NCBI GenBank assembly: GCA_964621445.1 | Contig: CAZUNO010000002.1 | Location: forward strand, 136,904 to 200,903 | DNA from: CAZUNO01 sp964621445 [NCBI: Candidatus Hadarchaeota archaeon] | Lineage (GTDB): Archaea > CAYQAE01 > CAYVLA01 | Reading direction: 5' to 3' | Length of the DNA: 64,000 nucleotides | Part shown: positions 8,245 through 16,367 of the stretch, piece by piece | How the letters are laid out: every line of letters starts with the position of its first letter | Position numbering within the stretch: the stretch's first letter is position 1 | The notes under the pieces: model-generated | What the model saw: only the letters and a program-made list of their open reading frames with translations | Told to the model about the DNA's origin: nothing | Database searches by the model: none | Program-made: the position numbers and the translations under genes

Positions 8245-9528
8245 TCATTCTCCAATTCTAGGCACGACCTCGGCTGCCCCTTTTAGAGCCATCGCTTCCG
8301 CCGATTTCCCCGCATCCTCAAGGGCCCTGTCCACGGCCTCCTGGGGGCTAGGGGCATACTCGAAACCCAGATTCTCAACGTCCTTTCTGGGTATACCCAC
8401 GGCGTAGACTATAACTCGCATCTTCTCTAGTATTTTTCCCACGTGAACCATGGCGGCAACCGAGCACAGATCCGTCAGCTCACCGGAATCCATTAAGGAC
8501 AGCGCCTTAGAGGGGTAAAGGTACCCATGTTTTTCCAGTTCGGGATGTTCCTCCGAGATTCCCTCCCAACAAGGAGTGAGCATGACTATGGTTCCCCCTG
8601 GTTTAACCGCCAGTTCAGCGGCCTCCAATGCCTTTACCGCCTGCCACATGTCGATGTCAGCGGGGTGGGAATCAACGATGGCCACATCAACCTTGTGATC
8701 TATTGGAACGTCGTATATCCTGTTACTGGTTTCCACTCCTTCCCGGTGGGCGGAAATGGGATGACCCGAAAAGAAGCCAAATGTCCTTGATTTACCGTCA
8801 AGTACCGTGTTTATTATCATGTCCAAGCCGGCCTTCTCGGATATCTCCTCTATTTCCCTTCTAACTGGATTCTCGGCAACTCCTAGTATTTCCTCACTCT
8901 CAAATTTTCCGGCCATCAAATGGGTCAAACCCGTGGTCTGAGGCCCTCCCAGCCCTGGTTGAACGATCTTTCCTCCCCCGGTATAGCCTGCAACCCGATG
9001 AGGAACTATGTTCCCCACCCCGATGCTCCAATCGGCCTCAAGTATCTTCTCGTTAACGGTAATAGGTATCCCAGAATCAGTGGTGCCCAGGTCCCGGAGT
9101 TTGGATTGATCCCTCCAGTAGTGGTTTGAAGTACTTATCTCCCTTACTGCCCTGGCACCAGCCTTAATCTCCATCTCCTCCCTGGTCATATATCTGTGTG
9201 TTCCCAGGGCAAAAAGAATCTCGATGTCCCCTTCCTTGATACCAGCCGTATCCAGTTCCCTTCTCAAACTGGGTATGACCCGCCGGGTAGGCGTTTGCCT
9301 GGTGATGTCATCTAGGATGATCAGCACCTTGTCCCCGCTACCAACCTGGGAAGGTATAGGCTCGGCCTGTATTGGCCCTGCAAGCGATTTCCGTAGCAGC
9401 TCTCCCTCCGAGCCAGGGGGATCTAAGTCCGGGGGAGAGTGGATTTCGACCAAATTGGAATCCGGAATTTGAACTCGAGTTATGCCCTTTCCGAGATGGA
9501 AGTCTACGTCAGCCATGGGCAGGACCAA
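8245..9528 (-). CDS. LarA-like (DUF2088) nickel-pincer racemase family protein
   Basis: The 427-residue protein matches lactate racemase LarA in length and motifs. GTHRYMTREEM carries the first conserved His. PHRVAGYTGGGKIVQPGLGG carries the loop with the Lys that in LarA covalently holds the nickel-pincer nucleotide. LarA homologues racemise or epimerise 2-hydroxyacids, including sugar acids. The cofactor-making genes larB, larC and larE are not in this window, so they must be elsewhere if the cofactor is used. It follows the M24-like gene with no gap. A sugar-acid epimerase feeding the downstream PfkB kinase is a reasonable inference. Confidence 0.88.
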   Translation of the reverse strand: MVLPMADVDFHLGKGITRVQIPDSNLVEIHSPPDLDPPGSEGELLRKSLAGPIQAEPIPSQVGSGDKVLIILDDITRQTPTRRVIPSLRRELDTAGIKEGDIEILFALGTHRYMTREEMEIKAGARAVREISTSNHYWRDQSKLRDLGTTDSGIPITVNEKILEADWSIGVGNIVPHRVAGYTGGGKIVQPGLGGPQTTGLTHLMAGKFESEEILGVAENPVRREIEEISEKAGLDMIINTVLDGKSRTFGFFSGHPISAHREGVETSNRIYDVPIDHKVDVAIVDSHPADIDMWQAVKALEAAELAVKPGGTIVMLTPCWEGISEEHPELEKHGYLYPSKALSLMDSGELTDLCSVAAMVHVGKILEKMRVIVYAVGIPRKDVENLGFEYAPSPQEAVDRALEDAGKSAEAMALKGAAEVVPRIGE

Positions 9529-10644
9529 CTACATGGTTAGTATATCGGGTCGCTCCAGCTCTAGGCCCTCTATCTCATGGGTGACAGTTGGCCACTGGCC
9601 TGTTGAGGTCAGCACCACGGGCCCATCATCGGTTGCTATTATGGTGTCCTCGGTCTTGGTCCCTGTAATTGAGGGATTCCATGCGAAGGCCTGGTTTGCC
9701 CTCACCTTCTCAAGCGAGGAGAAAGTGGCAAGGAAATCCCTGGTTTGATATCCCGTGGGGCCTCCCTGGTGGTGAAGCCTCCATTCATCCTTATACCCCG
9801 ACATTGTATATTCCTGAACCGCGGTATTCAGCAGCTGGGAGAGCTGGACGCCTTCCTTGGTGCCCGCGATCAGCGCCGCATCCACCTTGGTACATGCATC
9901 GTGCTTCTTCCGTAGCTTTTCCGGGATCTGCCCAAAGTGAACTATTCTCGTCGCTGAGGCTATAAGACCCCATTTTCTGCCGCAGGTTACCAGCATGGCA
10001 CAGTTCTGAAGCCTCTTGTCCGTGGGTATGGGATGGCGATACTTCTCGATCCGGTCATCGACAGCTATCAGTATCACTGCGGGAACTATTCCCTCTGAAA
10101 GTAAGTTTTTGGCCATCAGTGATCCTATCTCGTTTTCCGTCATCCCCGGCTCCAGTTCCCGGCATGATTTCTCGAGCATCGCCCCGGTTAGTTTACCGAC
10201 CTGCCTGTATCTATCGATCTCCTCGGGGGTAAGGCTATAACGCAGGGGAGCGAAATCGTCATCCATCATCCGGGCTCCCTCGAAAGGCACATCAGTCCCA
10301 ATATCCCCCGAACCCACAAGATCCCTAACCACTTCAAAGGTCCTATTATCGTGCCAAGGGACCTCCTTGATCTCAAATCCCTGGCCCTCGACCTCCTCAT
10401 CTACCATGCGCACGGCCTCGATGCCGCGTGATACGATGAATTTCTCGGTCGGGGTCACCACCGCGGTGCCTACCCCTTTTCGGTTAGTTAACTCCACGTG
10501 GTTATCGCCGCCGCAGGTGAGCCAAGCGAAGTTCTTGGAGGTCGTAAAACACATTGCCGCCAGATTCTCTTCATTCAAGAAACTGCGAACTTTTTTCTCC
10601 TTCTCCTGGACCTCTTTCATGGAAATTTCCAATCTAACACCCAT
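9529..10644 (-). CDS. catalytically degenerate M24 (aminopeptidase P/creatinase-fold) protein
   Basis: The 371-residue protein has the two-domain layout of the family: a creatinase-N-like domain to about residue 140, then a pita-bread domain opening LEPGMTENEIG. The metal-site positions are eroded. Where peptidases have the paired Asp of the DGY..DxTR strand, this one reads VTCGRKWGLIASATR. The GHGxG His region reads HHQGGPTGY, keeping His. The first Glu (EPG) is replaced by NPS, while the final Glu (TKTED) remains. Creatinase also works without metal, so it may act on a small C-N bond substrate. It is the first gene of the five-gene operon; an internal ATG at 10620 is an alternative start. 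Confidence 0.82.
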   Translation of the reverse strand: MGVRLEISMKEVQEKEKKVRSFLNEENLAAMCFTTSKNFAWLTCGGDNHVELTNRKGVGTAVVTPTEKFIVSRGIEAVRMVDEEVEGQGFEIKEVPWHDNRTFEVVRDLVGSGDIGTDVPFEGARMMDDDFAPLRYSLTPEEIDRYRQVGKLTGAMLEKSCRELEPGMTENEIGSLMAKNLLSEGIVPAVILIAVDDRIEKYRHPIPTDKRLQNCAMLVTCGRKWGLIASATRIVHFGQIPEKLRKKHDACTKVDAALIAGTKEGVQLSQLLNTAVQEYTMSGYKDEWRLHHQGGPTGYQTRDFLATFSSLEKVRANQAFAWNPSITGTKTEDTIIATDDGPVVLTSTGQWPTVTHEIEGLELERPDILTM

Positions 10645-10719
10645 TGTATTCGATCAGATGATTCAACGCTTTGAAGCATGGAGGCCTGGAAATTGATATT
10701 AATGTTGCCCAATCAGCTC

Positions 10720-11454
10720 TCACTCTACAGGCTGGCCCGGGATACTATCATCGCCTTCCACTGCCTCATCGACCATCCTTGCTAGAAGGTAAAAGCAGAG
10801 TCCGGTAACCCCTATGGCCAATATCACCAGGAAAGTACCCATCACCGGTATGAATATGGCCACCGCTGCCGCCATGAGCAACGCTCCACCGCCGCGGAAA
10901 AGGTCGTGGTCGAACTCCTTACCTATTCTATAGAGCTCGTATCCCCCGGCTACGCTTCCCCCTAGCTGCATAATCACGTTTAGAACGCCGGCCAGGCCCA
11001 GGACCATCAGCGATCCAGGGATCGAGGTCATGGCTTCCTGGCTCTCCGCGTTCTGGAGGAACTCGATCAATTCCTCCATTGCGCCTGGCAGAACCAGGTA
11101 GCTAACTAGTGTGACTATTCCCAGGATGAGGAAGCAGATGAAGGCTATCAGACCCAGGCTTCTGTCCGTCATCCGCCACAATCCAACGAATCCTAGCGAA
11201 AAGAAAGCATATCCCGCCATCTGGACCCCCGCATAGGGCATTCCCACATCCACGTTCCTTCGGATATCGGGAAGGGCATCCGAAAGCTCGTCGGCCATCT
11301 GGCTCAGGTTCTGTCCGCTTGTGAAGGCGGTCGAGAGATTTGCCGAACCCATTCCAACATTGGCCGCCGTACTCTGGAGACCCAAACTGCCGAGGAGTGC
11401 TAAAAGGGAGCCAATTGCCCCAATATATAGAAAGGTCGTCTTCTTCATTGCCAT
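10720..11454 (-). CDS. multi-pass membrane protein (DUF973/DUF996-like), unknown function
   Basis: The 244-residue protein has about six hydrophobic helices with Gly/Leu-rich cores and a short acidic C-terminal tail. GGYELYRIGKEFD, followed by a Gly-rich helix, resembles archaeal DUF973-type proteins, but I cannot confirm the family by eye. It is the last gene of the ABC operon (start 3 bp past the upstream gene's stop), so it probably works with that exporter. No catalytic motif is seen. Confidence 0.75.
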   Translation of the reverse strand: MAMKKTTFLYIGAIGSLLALLGSLGLQSTAANVGMGSANLSTAFTSGQNLSQMADELSDALPDIRRNVDVGMPYAGVQMAGYAFFSLGFVGLWRMTDRSLGLIAFICFLILGIVTLVSYLVLPGAMEELIEFLQNAESQEAMTSIPGSLMVLGLAGVLNVIMQLGGSVAGGYELYRIGKEFDHDLFRGGGALLMAAAVAIFIPVMGTFLVILAIGVTGLCFYLLARMVDEAVEGDDSIPGQPVE

Positions 11455-11457
11455 CAG

Positions 11458-12105
11458 CTAATTTTCCTTTGATTTCTCATCACTCTTAAGCTTCTTCATC
11501 CACGCAGGCTCTCCACGACGTCTCTTCCTGGTCTCATTGCGGCGGAACCACCTAACCGCGATACCAATTGCTAGAGGGATGAAGGGCATGCCCACCAGAG
11601 TGGCGTAAGCCTTATCGCTTAAACCAGGTATGACCCGTATCCTCGGGCCTGATATGATGTCTCCTCCTTCAGCGAAAGCTGACCTGTCGCCCATGGTGTA
11701 GTTTCCCCTCACCTTCAACATGTAATAACCTCTCTCGGGTATCCTTATCCTGAATAGGCCCCCTCTCAAGGTTGGACCACGCAAAAGATCCCAGGTCGTG
11801 TTTTCCGCGTCAACTATCCAATCCGGGTTAAAAGCCACGTATGTGTCGTTTGCATCGTCGAACATGAGAACACGAACTCTGATGTTCTCCACCGTTAGAT
11901 TCGTGATCTGTAATTTGAAGCCTAGAACAAATTCCTGGTTAAGTTCAAATTTTGGTCCAAGCCCCGCCCCGGTCTCAGGAGAGGTTATGGATATGGATAC
12001 AGGACCCGTTGCCCCGCCAAATTCGCCAGTCTCAGGTCCAACCCTGACCTGCGCCGCTACTCCGGTAAAGGCAATGATCAGTATAAGTAGGCCAAGCTTC
12101 CTCAA
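11458..12105 (-). CDS. secreted, C-terminally membrane-anchored protein of the ABC operon
   Basis: The 215 residues begin with a signal peptide (MRKLGLLILIIAFTGVAAQ). A beta-rich ectodomain of about 130 residues follows, with VSISITSPETGA and FRIRIPERGYYMLKVRGNYT typical of Ig/CARDB-like folds. A single membrane helix (about 175-192) and a very basic cytoplasmic tail (RRNETRKRRRGEP) come next. It sits between the ABC permease and the DUF973-like protein with 1-2 bp junctions. A periplasm-like accessory role for the exporter is inferred from context. No named family recognised. Confidence 0.78.
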   Translation of the reverse strand: MRKLGLLILIIAFTGVAAQVRVGPETGEFGGATGPVSISITSPETGAGLGPKFELNQEFVLGFKLQITNLTVENIRVRVLMFDDANDTYVAFNPDWIVDAENTTWDLLRGPTLRGGLFRIRIPERGYYMLKVRGNYTMGDRSAFAEGGDIISGPRIRVIPGLSDKAYATLVGMPFIPLAIGIAVRWFRRNETRKRRRGEPAWMKKLKSDEKSKEN

Positions 12106-12106
12106 T

Positions 12107-12907
12107 TTATTCTCCCTCCCGCAGGCCCAACACGCAGATGGCGCCCATGATGAAAATTAGGACGTACAATAGAAGTCCAAGAACTCCCAACCAGAGGTCC
12201 GTTCCCTGTTCGAAAACCTGATCCGTTATCATTATGCCGTATCGTATGACCGACAGGTTCCTAAAGGCGTCAAGTATGTCCATGACGGCCTCAAATTCGG
12301 AGAATATACCCCTGGCAACGGATAGGGCCATGAACCCGAAGACCACGGCCAGGCTACCCAAAGCCGACGACTTAACCGTGGAACTAAGGCTGGATATGAA
12401 GATCGATAAGGCGCTCACAGCTCCAACCACCAGGAAGGTAGAGCCAAACCCCAGCAAAAGGTCGCCCCATTTTACGCTCCCTACCAAGTCCTTGCCGCCC
12501 AGGATGAAGTAGAGGCCGCTGGCTGCAAGTATTCCGAGCCATAAAACCAGTATGGAGAGGTACTTGCCGACGACTATGGAGGAAGCCGACACCGGAGAGG
12601 ACCTGATAAGCGGCAGCGTCCTCATTGATCTCTCGGTGACGATCGAGTCCATCGAGAATGCCACGGCGAAGAACAGCCCCAAAAGTGACAACAGGCTAAC
12701 CACCATCTGGACTATGGGGCCGGTTCCCATGGGGATTTCGGTTTGGATCCACATGAAAAAGCTAATTCCAACGAAGGATATGGTGGCCATCAAGTAGGCT
12801 CTGAGACTTAGTAATTGGTCTCTGAGTTCCTTCTCCATGATTATGAAAATCGAGGTGATGTCGCTGAACCCGTTGACGATTCTCCTCCTCGACATGGACC
12901 AAGACAT
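12107..12907 (-). CDS. ABC-2 type transporter permease
   Basis: The 266-residue integral membrane protein has six predicted helices. A central region (VAFSMDSIVTERSMRTLPLIRSSPVSASSIVVGKYLS) is the coupling-helix segment typical of ABC-2/CcmB-like exporter subunits. It pairs with the ATPase upstream (6 bp gap). The two likely form a homodimeric exporter; cargo unknown. Confidence 0.88.
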   Translation of the reverse strand: MSWSMSRRRIVNGFSDITSIFIIMEKELRDQLLSLRAYLMATISFVGISFFMWIQTEIPMGTGPIVQMVVSLLSLLGLFFAVAFSMDSIVTERSMRTLPLIRSSPVSASSIVVGKYLSILVLWLGILAASGLYFILGGKDLVGSVKWGDLLLGFGSTFLVVGAVSALSIFISSLSSTVKSSALGSLAVVFGFMALSVARGIFSEFEAVMDILDAFRNLSVIRYGIMITDQVFEQGTDLWLGVLGLLLYVLIFIMGAICVLGLREGE

Positions 12908-12913
12908 GTACCT

Positions 12914-13846
12914 TCACCTTGTGTAACTCATGAATACGTCCTCCAGGGTTGGCTCCCTGAGATCCATTGACAGGAGGCCTCCACCAGCCTCTACCAATAC
13001 CCTGGCCAACTCGGGCCTCTTCTCCAGCGAGGTGTTGGCCTTCACCTTCATCCTCCCCACCTCCGACATGGTGACTTCCTGGACCCAGGATAAGGAATTA
13101 ACCTCGTCTCGAATGACATCCATCGGGGTATCCAATGACAACCTCACGTCTATCACATTAGTCACCCTAACTCCCTCACGAAGATTATCAGGGGTATCCA
13201 GGGCCACCAGATTGCCTTCATTGATTATGCCGACCTGGTCGCATACCATCTCCACTTCAGGTAGGATATGCGTGCATAGGAATATCGTCCTACCGCTCTC
13301 GCCCAGATCCAATATCAGGTTTCTTACCTCCCTGGTGCCTCTGGGATCGAGCCCTGAGGTCGGCTCGTCTAGTATGAGCAAATTGGGGTCATGTAGAAGG
13401 GTCCGGGCGATATTCAGACGCTGCCTCATTCCCAGGGAGAATGATCTCAATATGAGATCCTTCTCCTCATACAGACTCACTCTCTTAAGGGCCTCCTTTA
13501 TCCGTTCCTCGGCATTTCCAATCCTGAAAAGCTTTGAAAAGTAGGTTAGGAATTCCTTGGGGGTCATCTCAGGATAGAATCCAGGTGACTCGGGAAGATA
13601 ACCAACCGTCCTCTTCACCGCCATGTAATCGGAAATAATGTCATGCCCCCAAACGAAAGCTGTACCTGAGGTGGGGCGAATTAAACAGGTCAGCATCCTT
13701 ATGGTGGTCGTCTTGCCTGCCCCGTTCGGACCCAGGAGCCCGAAAACCTTACCCTTCTCGACCTCTATATTCATGTCATTTACGGCCCTAAAACCGTCGA
13801 ACTCCCTGCTTAACCCCCTGCATTTTACTGCGAGATCGTTATTCAA
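12914..13846 (-). CDS. ABC transporter ATP-binding protein
   Basis: The 310-residue ATPase shows Walker A GPNGAGKTT, Q-loop, signature FSLGMRQR (LSxGxxQ type), Walker B LLILDEPTSGLDP and the H-loop His in LCTHILPEVE. The ~90-residue C-terminal domain after the nucleotide-binding core is typical of ABC-2 drug, bacitracin or gliding-type exporters. It is the first gene of the four-gene operon 13846-10720. A TATA-like element and an inverted repeat lie upstream (13908-13950). Confidence 0.95.
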   Translation of the reverse strand: MNNDLAVKCRGLSREFDGFRAVNDMNIEVEKGKVFGLLGPNGAGKTTTIRMLTCLIRPTSGTAFVWGHDIISDYMAVKRTVGYLPESPGFYPEMTPKEFLTYFSKLFRIGNAEERIKEALKRVSLYEEKDLILRSFSLGMRQRLNIARTLLHDPNLLILDEPTSGLDPRGTREVRNLILDLGESGRTIFLCTHILPEVEMVCDQVGIINEGNLVALDTPDNLREGVRVTNVIDVRLSLDTPMDVIRDEVNSLSWVQEVTMSEVGRMKVKANTSLEKRPELARVLVEAGGGLLSMDLREPTLEDVFMSYTR

Positions 13847-13907
13847 CCCTTATCTCTCCCCCAGGTGAACTTCTTATGTGATTGAATAGGCGTTAACCGG
13901 GCCCAGA

Positions 13908-13950
13908 CATATAAATAGGCCATAGCTTTATCACATAGAGAGCTATAGCC
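13908..13950 (-). promoter_or_regulatory. promoter and inverted repeat upstream of the ABC operon
   Basis: The minus strand reads CTATTTATATG at 13908-13918, a good TATA box giving a start near 13885. Immediately upstream is a near-perfect inverted repeat, GGCCATAGCT (13918-13927) and AGCTATAGCC (13941-13950), nine of ten positions paired with a 13-base spacer. This covers the BRE side of the TATA box and is well placed to be an operator. The divergent gene has its own AT-rich element (GTTTAATAC, 13958-13966). Confidence 0.5.
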
Positions 13951-14000
13951 CAAAAAAGTTTAATACATTTTCGGCAGAGGCATAGCAGGAAGTGTTAAAC

Positions 14001-14420
14001 TTGTCACAGCAAAAAACGGGATCAATGCCTAAGAAATGGATAATAATAGCCACCGTGGCCATCGTTGCGGTTCTGGTCGTCGTTCTTGTCCTTACCTATG
14101 AACCGCCTGATATCTCGATGAGCATAGATGATGTTGAGAGGGCCAGCGATGGAACGGTCAATCTCACCTTAACCTACACTACAAAGGATGTCAACATCAC
14201 CGGGCAGGACTATCGGGTAAGGATTGTAGGTAGGAGAACCCTGGAGACCACGGAGGAGAAGAAGCAGCTAGTTGAACGTCCTCTCCCTGATATTGGGCCA
14301 GAATCCTCCCAGTCCCAGTCCTTTTCCCTGGAGGCCAAGGGATTCACCGACGTTACCGTCGAGATATGGAAGGGGAATAACAGGGTCCTGCTTAAAACCC
14401 AAAGGCTGCCAATGACCTAA
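14001..14420 (+). CDS. membrane-anchored extracellular protein, unknown
   Basis: A single N-terminal membrane helix (WIIIATVAIVAVLVVVLVLTY) is followed by a ~110-residue beta-rich ectodomain. I prefer the TTG at 14001, which lies 8 bases after AGGAAG; a GTG at 13992 in the same frame overlaps that ribosome site. The ectodomain resembles Ig-like or FxLYD-type folds in strand pattern, but no family is recognised. It is divergent from the ABC operon and may share its regulation. Confidence 0.65.
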   Translation: MSQQKTGSMPKKWIIIATVAIVAVLVVVLVLTYEPPDISMSIDDVERASDGTVNLTLTYTTKDVNITGQDYRVRIVGRRTLETTEEKKQLVERPLPDIGPESSQSQSFSLEAKGFTDVTVEIWKGNNRVLLKTQRLPMT

Positions 14421-14429
14421 GCAGCTAAT

Positions 14430-14927
14430 TCTAGGTTCGCCCGGAGAGAGCGATGAGGACGTACTAGCCACCATAGAACCCACAGACGATCTCTCAGATA
14501 TACCGATCCGGGGCCTTTCCCCTTTTCTTCGTTGCCATGGGAAACCTGATAGACGAAATGAGCTTCAATAAGGGAGATCTAAACGGTATCTACAGGGAAC
14601 TGGTCATCCGGTCATGGGAACATAACCTAAAGTCTTTCCCTATCTGATTGAGTACGGTAGCATGGTAAATCCCTTATGGAAAAAAGGAGTTCGAAAAACA
14701 TACAAAATCCCTCAAGTGGAACTGATGATATCCACCCGCGTGGATAGGACCTACTACGCAATGCAGCTGGGTTCTCTCATAATTCTGCCCCTGCTGGTAT
14801 TCGCAATAGGAGGGGTATCGGGCATCCTGATCATGGGGCCCCTGCTCCTTCTCGGTCTGTAGATCGGAATATCACTTCTCGACTATATCCTTATCCAGGT
14901 AGGGTCCGACTGGCTATCTAAGGGGCT
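14430..14927 (+). pseudogene. probable gene remnants in a 500-base gene-poor stretch
   Basis: Short coding-like fragments follow each other in different frames. About 30 acidic codons run from near 14430 (ESDEDVLATIEPTDD). An ATG near 14537 gives about 37 codons ending at a TGA. An ATG at 14662 gives 66 codons of a basic then strongly hydrophobic peptide (MVNPLWKKG ... ILMGPLLLLGL-like). Past its TAG about 20 more sensible codons continue in the same frame to 14930. This pattern suggests one decayed membrane-protein gene. The 66-codon piece could instead be a real small membrane protein. No homologue recognised. Confidence 0.35.
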
Positions 14928-16073
14928 TTAGAGCTCTCTATGGAAAGTGGATATGCTCTCCCCGCCCATTTCACCATCGAGCACGATGTCCTCAATACGC
15001 ATTCCACCGATGCTTTTCTTTGATATACCCGGTTCCACGCTGTGAAGGTAGTTCTCGTGAAGAATGTCATGAGAGCCCGGTTTGATGAAAGGGGGCTCGT
15101 GGCAAGCTACCCCGATACCATGACCAAGGAATGCCGGGAAGTAATCACCGTAACCGCCCTCCCCTATGACCTCGCGTGCTCTTCCGTCAAGCTCTATTGA
15201 ATCGATCCCATCCCGTATGGCCTCGATTGCCGCCTGTTCAGCTTCAAGTAAGAGGTCCCAGACCTCCTCCTGCTCCTGGCTTGGACTGCCGGCCACCCAG
15301 GTCCTCGTAAGGTCGCACCAGTAACCGTCCACGCAGGTATTCAGCTCGATGAGAACGGCATCGCCGTCCTTCATCCTTCTGGACGAGCAGATATTATAGG
15401 GCCTGGGGGCCTTGTAGGACTGTGGGCCTGACATGACAAAGGCAAAACCACGGGCGTGTTGGGCCTTTCCCTTGAAACCAAAGCCCTCCTCGTATATCTT
15501 CGCCTCGCAGGCTGCGGCGACCTCCGTCTCCTTGGTCCCCGGCTCAACCCTCTCGTAGGCCTCCTCGAGACCCTGTGAACAGAGACCAGCGGCCAATCTC
15601 ATGGCCTCTATCTCGCTCTCGGTTTTCTCCTTTCTCATCTCCAGGATCAGATCGGTGGCATCCACCAGCTTGGAGTTCCCGAGAGAGGACTTCAGGAAAT
15701 CGAGATGTTGAAAGCCGACATGGGAGTTCTCCACCCCAATCACGTTTCCTGCGATGGTCTCGAATGAACCCTCATACCCCACGGTTCCCCCAACATCCAG
15801 TGATTTAAGAAGGGACCCGGCCTCTTCGTAGGGCTCACCCTCATATATCCTGATATCCGGAGCCCATGCTCTTTCCGTGAACTCCACCTCGTACTCGGGA
15901 GCTAACAATACGATATCCCCTTCGGCGGGGACTATGGAAAAGGACCAGCCTCTTATCGGCCAGTATCCTGAAAAGAAAGTCACGTTCTCCGAGTTCCTAC
16001 AGACAAGAAAGTCAATTTCATCTTCCCGTAACATGGACTGTATCCTTTTTACCTTCTCGGTTTCTAGTTGCAT
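14928..16073 (-). CDS. M24 family Xaa-Pro dipeptidase-like metallohydrolase
   Basis: This is a 381-residue, two-domain pita-bread enzyme. Metal ligands are largely present: the IELNTCVDGYWCDLTRT strand has Glu in place of the first Asp and keeps the second, GHGIGVACHEPP supplies the His, HSVEPGI the first Glu and GGMRIED the second Glu. The conservative Asp-to-Glu change may alter metal preference. Unlike the protein at 9529-10644, this one should be active, on a Xaa-Pro dipeptide or a related small amide. It stands alone on the minus strand. Confidence 0.9.
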   Translation of the reverse strand: MQLETEKVKRIQSMLREDEIDFLVCRNSENVTFFSGYWPIRGWSFSIVPAEGDIVLLAPEYEVEFTERAWAPDIRIYEGEPYEEAGSLLKSLDVGGTVGYEGSFETIAGNVIGVENSHVGFQHLDFLKSSLGNSKLVDATDLILEMRKEKTESEIEAMRLAAGLCSQGLEEAYERVEPGTKETEVAAACEAKIYEEGFGFKGKAQHARGFAFVMSGPQSYKAPRPYNICSSRRMKDGDAVLIELNTCVDGYWCDLTRTWVAGSPSQEQEEVWDLLLEAEQAAIEAIRDGIDSIELDGRAREVIGEGGYGDYFPAFLGHGIGVACHEPPFIKPGSHDILHENYLHSVEPGISKKSIGGMRIEDIVLDGEMGGESISTFHREL

Positions 16074-16127
16074 GGCTATCCCAAATCCGGGCCTTCATAC
16101 TCAGTTATAAATGGGTCCGCATTCGTT

Positions 16128-16328
16128 CTATGCTATATAATCGGGGCTGGGGCCATCCAGGTCGTATTTCTCAAGACATTTCCTGCACACGCCCATGTCC
16201 ATGTCAAAACATTTCATGCAAACCACCTTCCGGCAGCTTTCACATCTTCGGACCTGTCCTTCCTTTAGCCTTGATCCACATATCGGGCAGTTGGAACCCC
16301 TTTTCCTCTTTCTTACAGCGGGTGACAT
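16128..16328 (-). CDS. small zinc-ribbon protein
   Basis: The 66-residue protein has four Cys pairs in series: CPICGSRL, CESCRKVVC, CMKCFDMDMG and CRKCLEKY. It begins with a basic N-terminus. The spacing fits two treble-clef or ribbon zinc sites. Such proteins in archaea are often nucleic-acid or protein-binding adaptors. It lies between the URO-D and M24 genes on the same strand, with 39 and 54 bp gaps. No partner can be named. Confidence 0.7.
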   Translation of the reverse strand: MSPAVRKRKRGSNCPICGSRLKEGQVRRCESCRKVVCMKCFDMDMGVCRKCLEKYDLDGPSPDYIA

Positions 16329-16367
16329 CTAACCGTGATTATACCCCGTAACCAAAAAGCGTTACTA

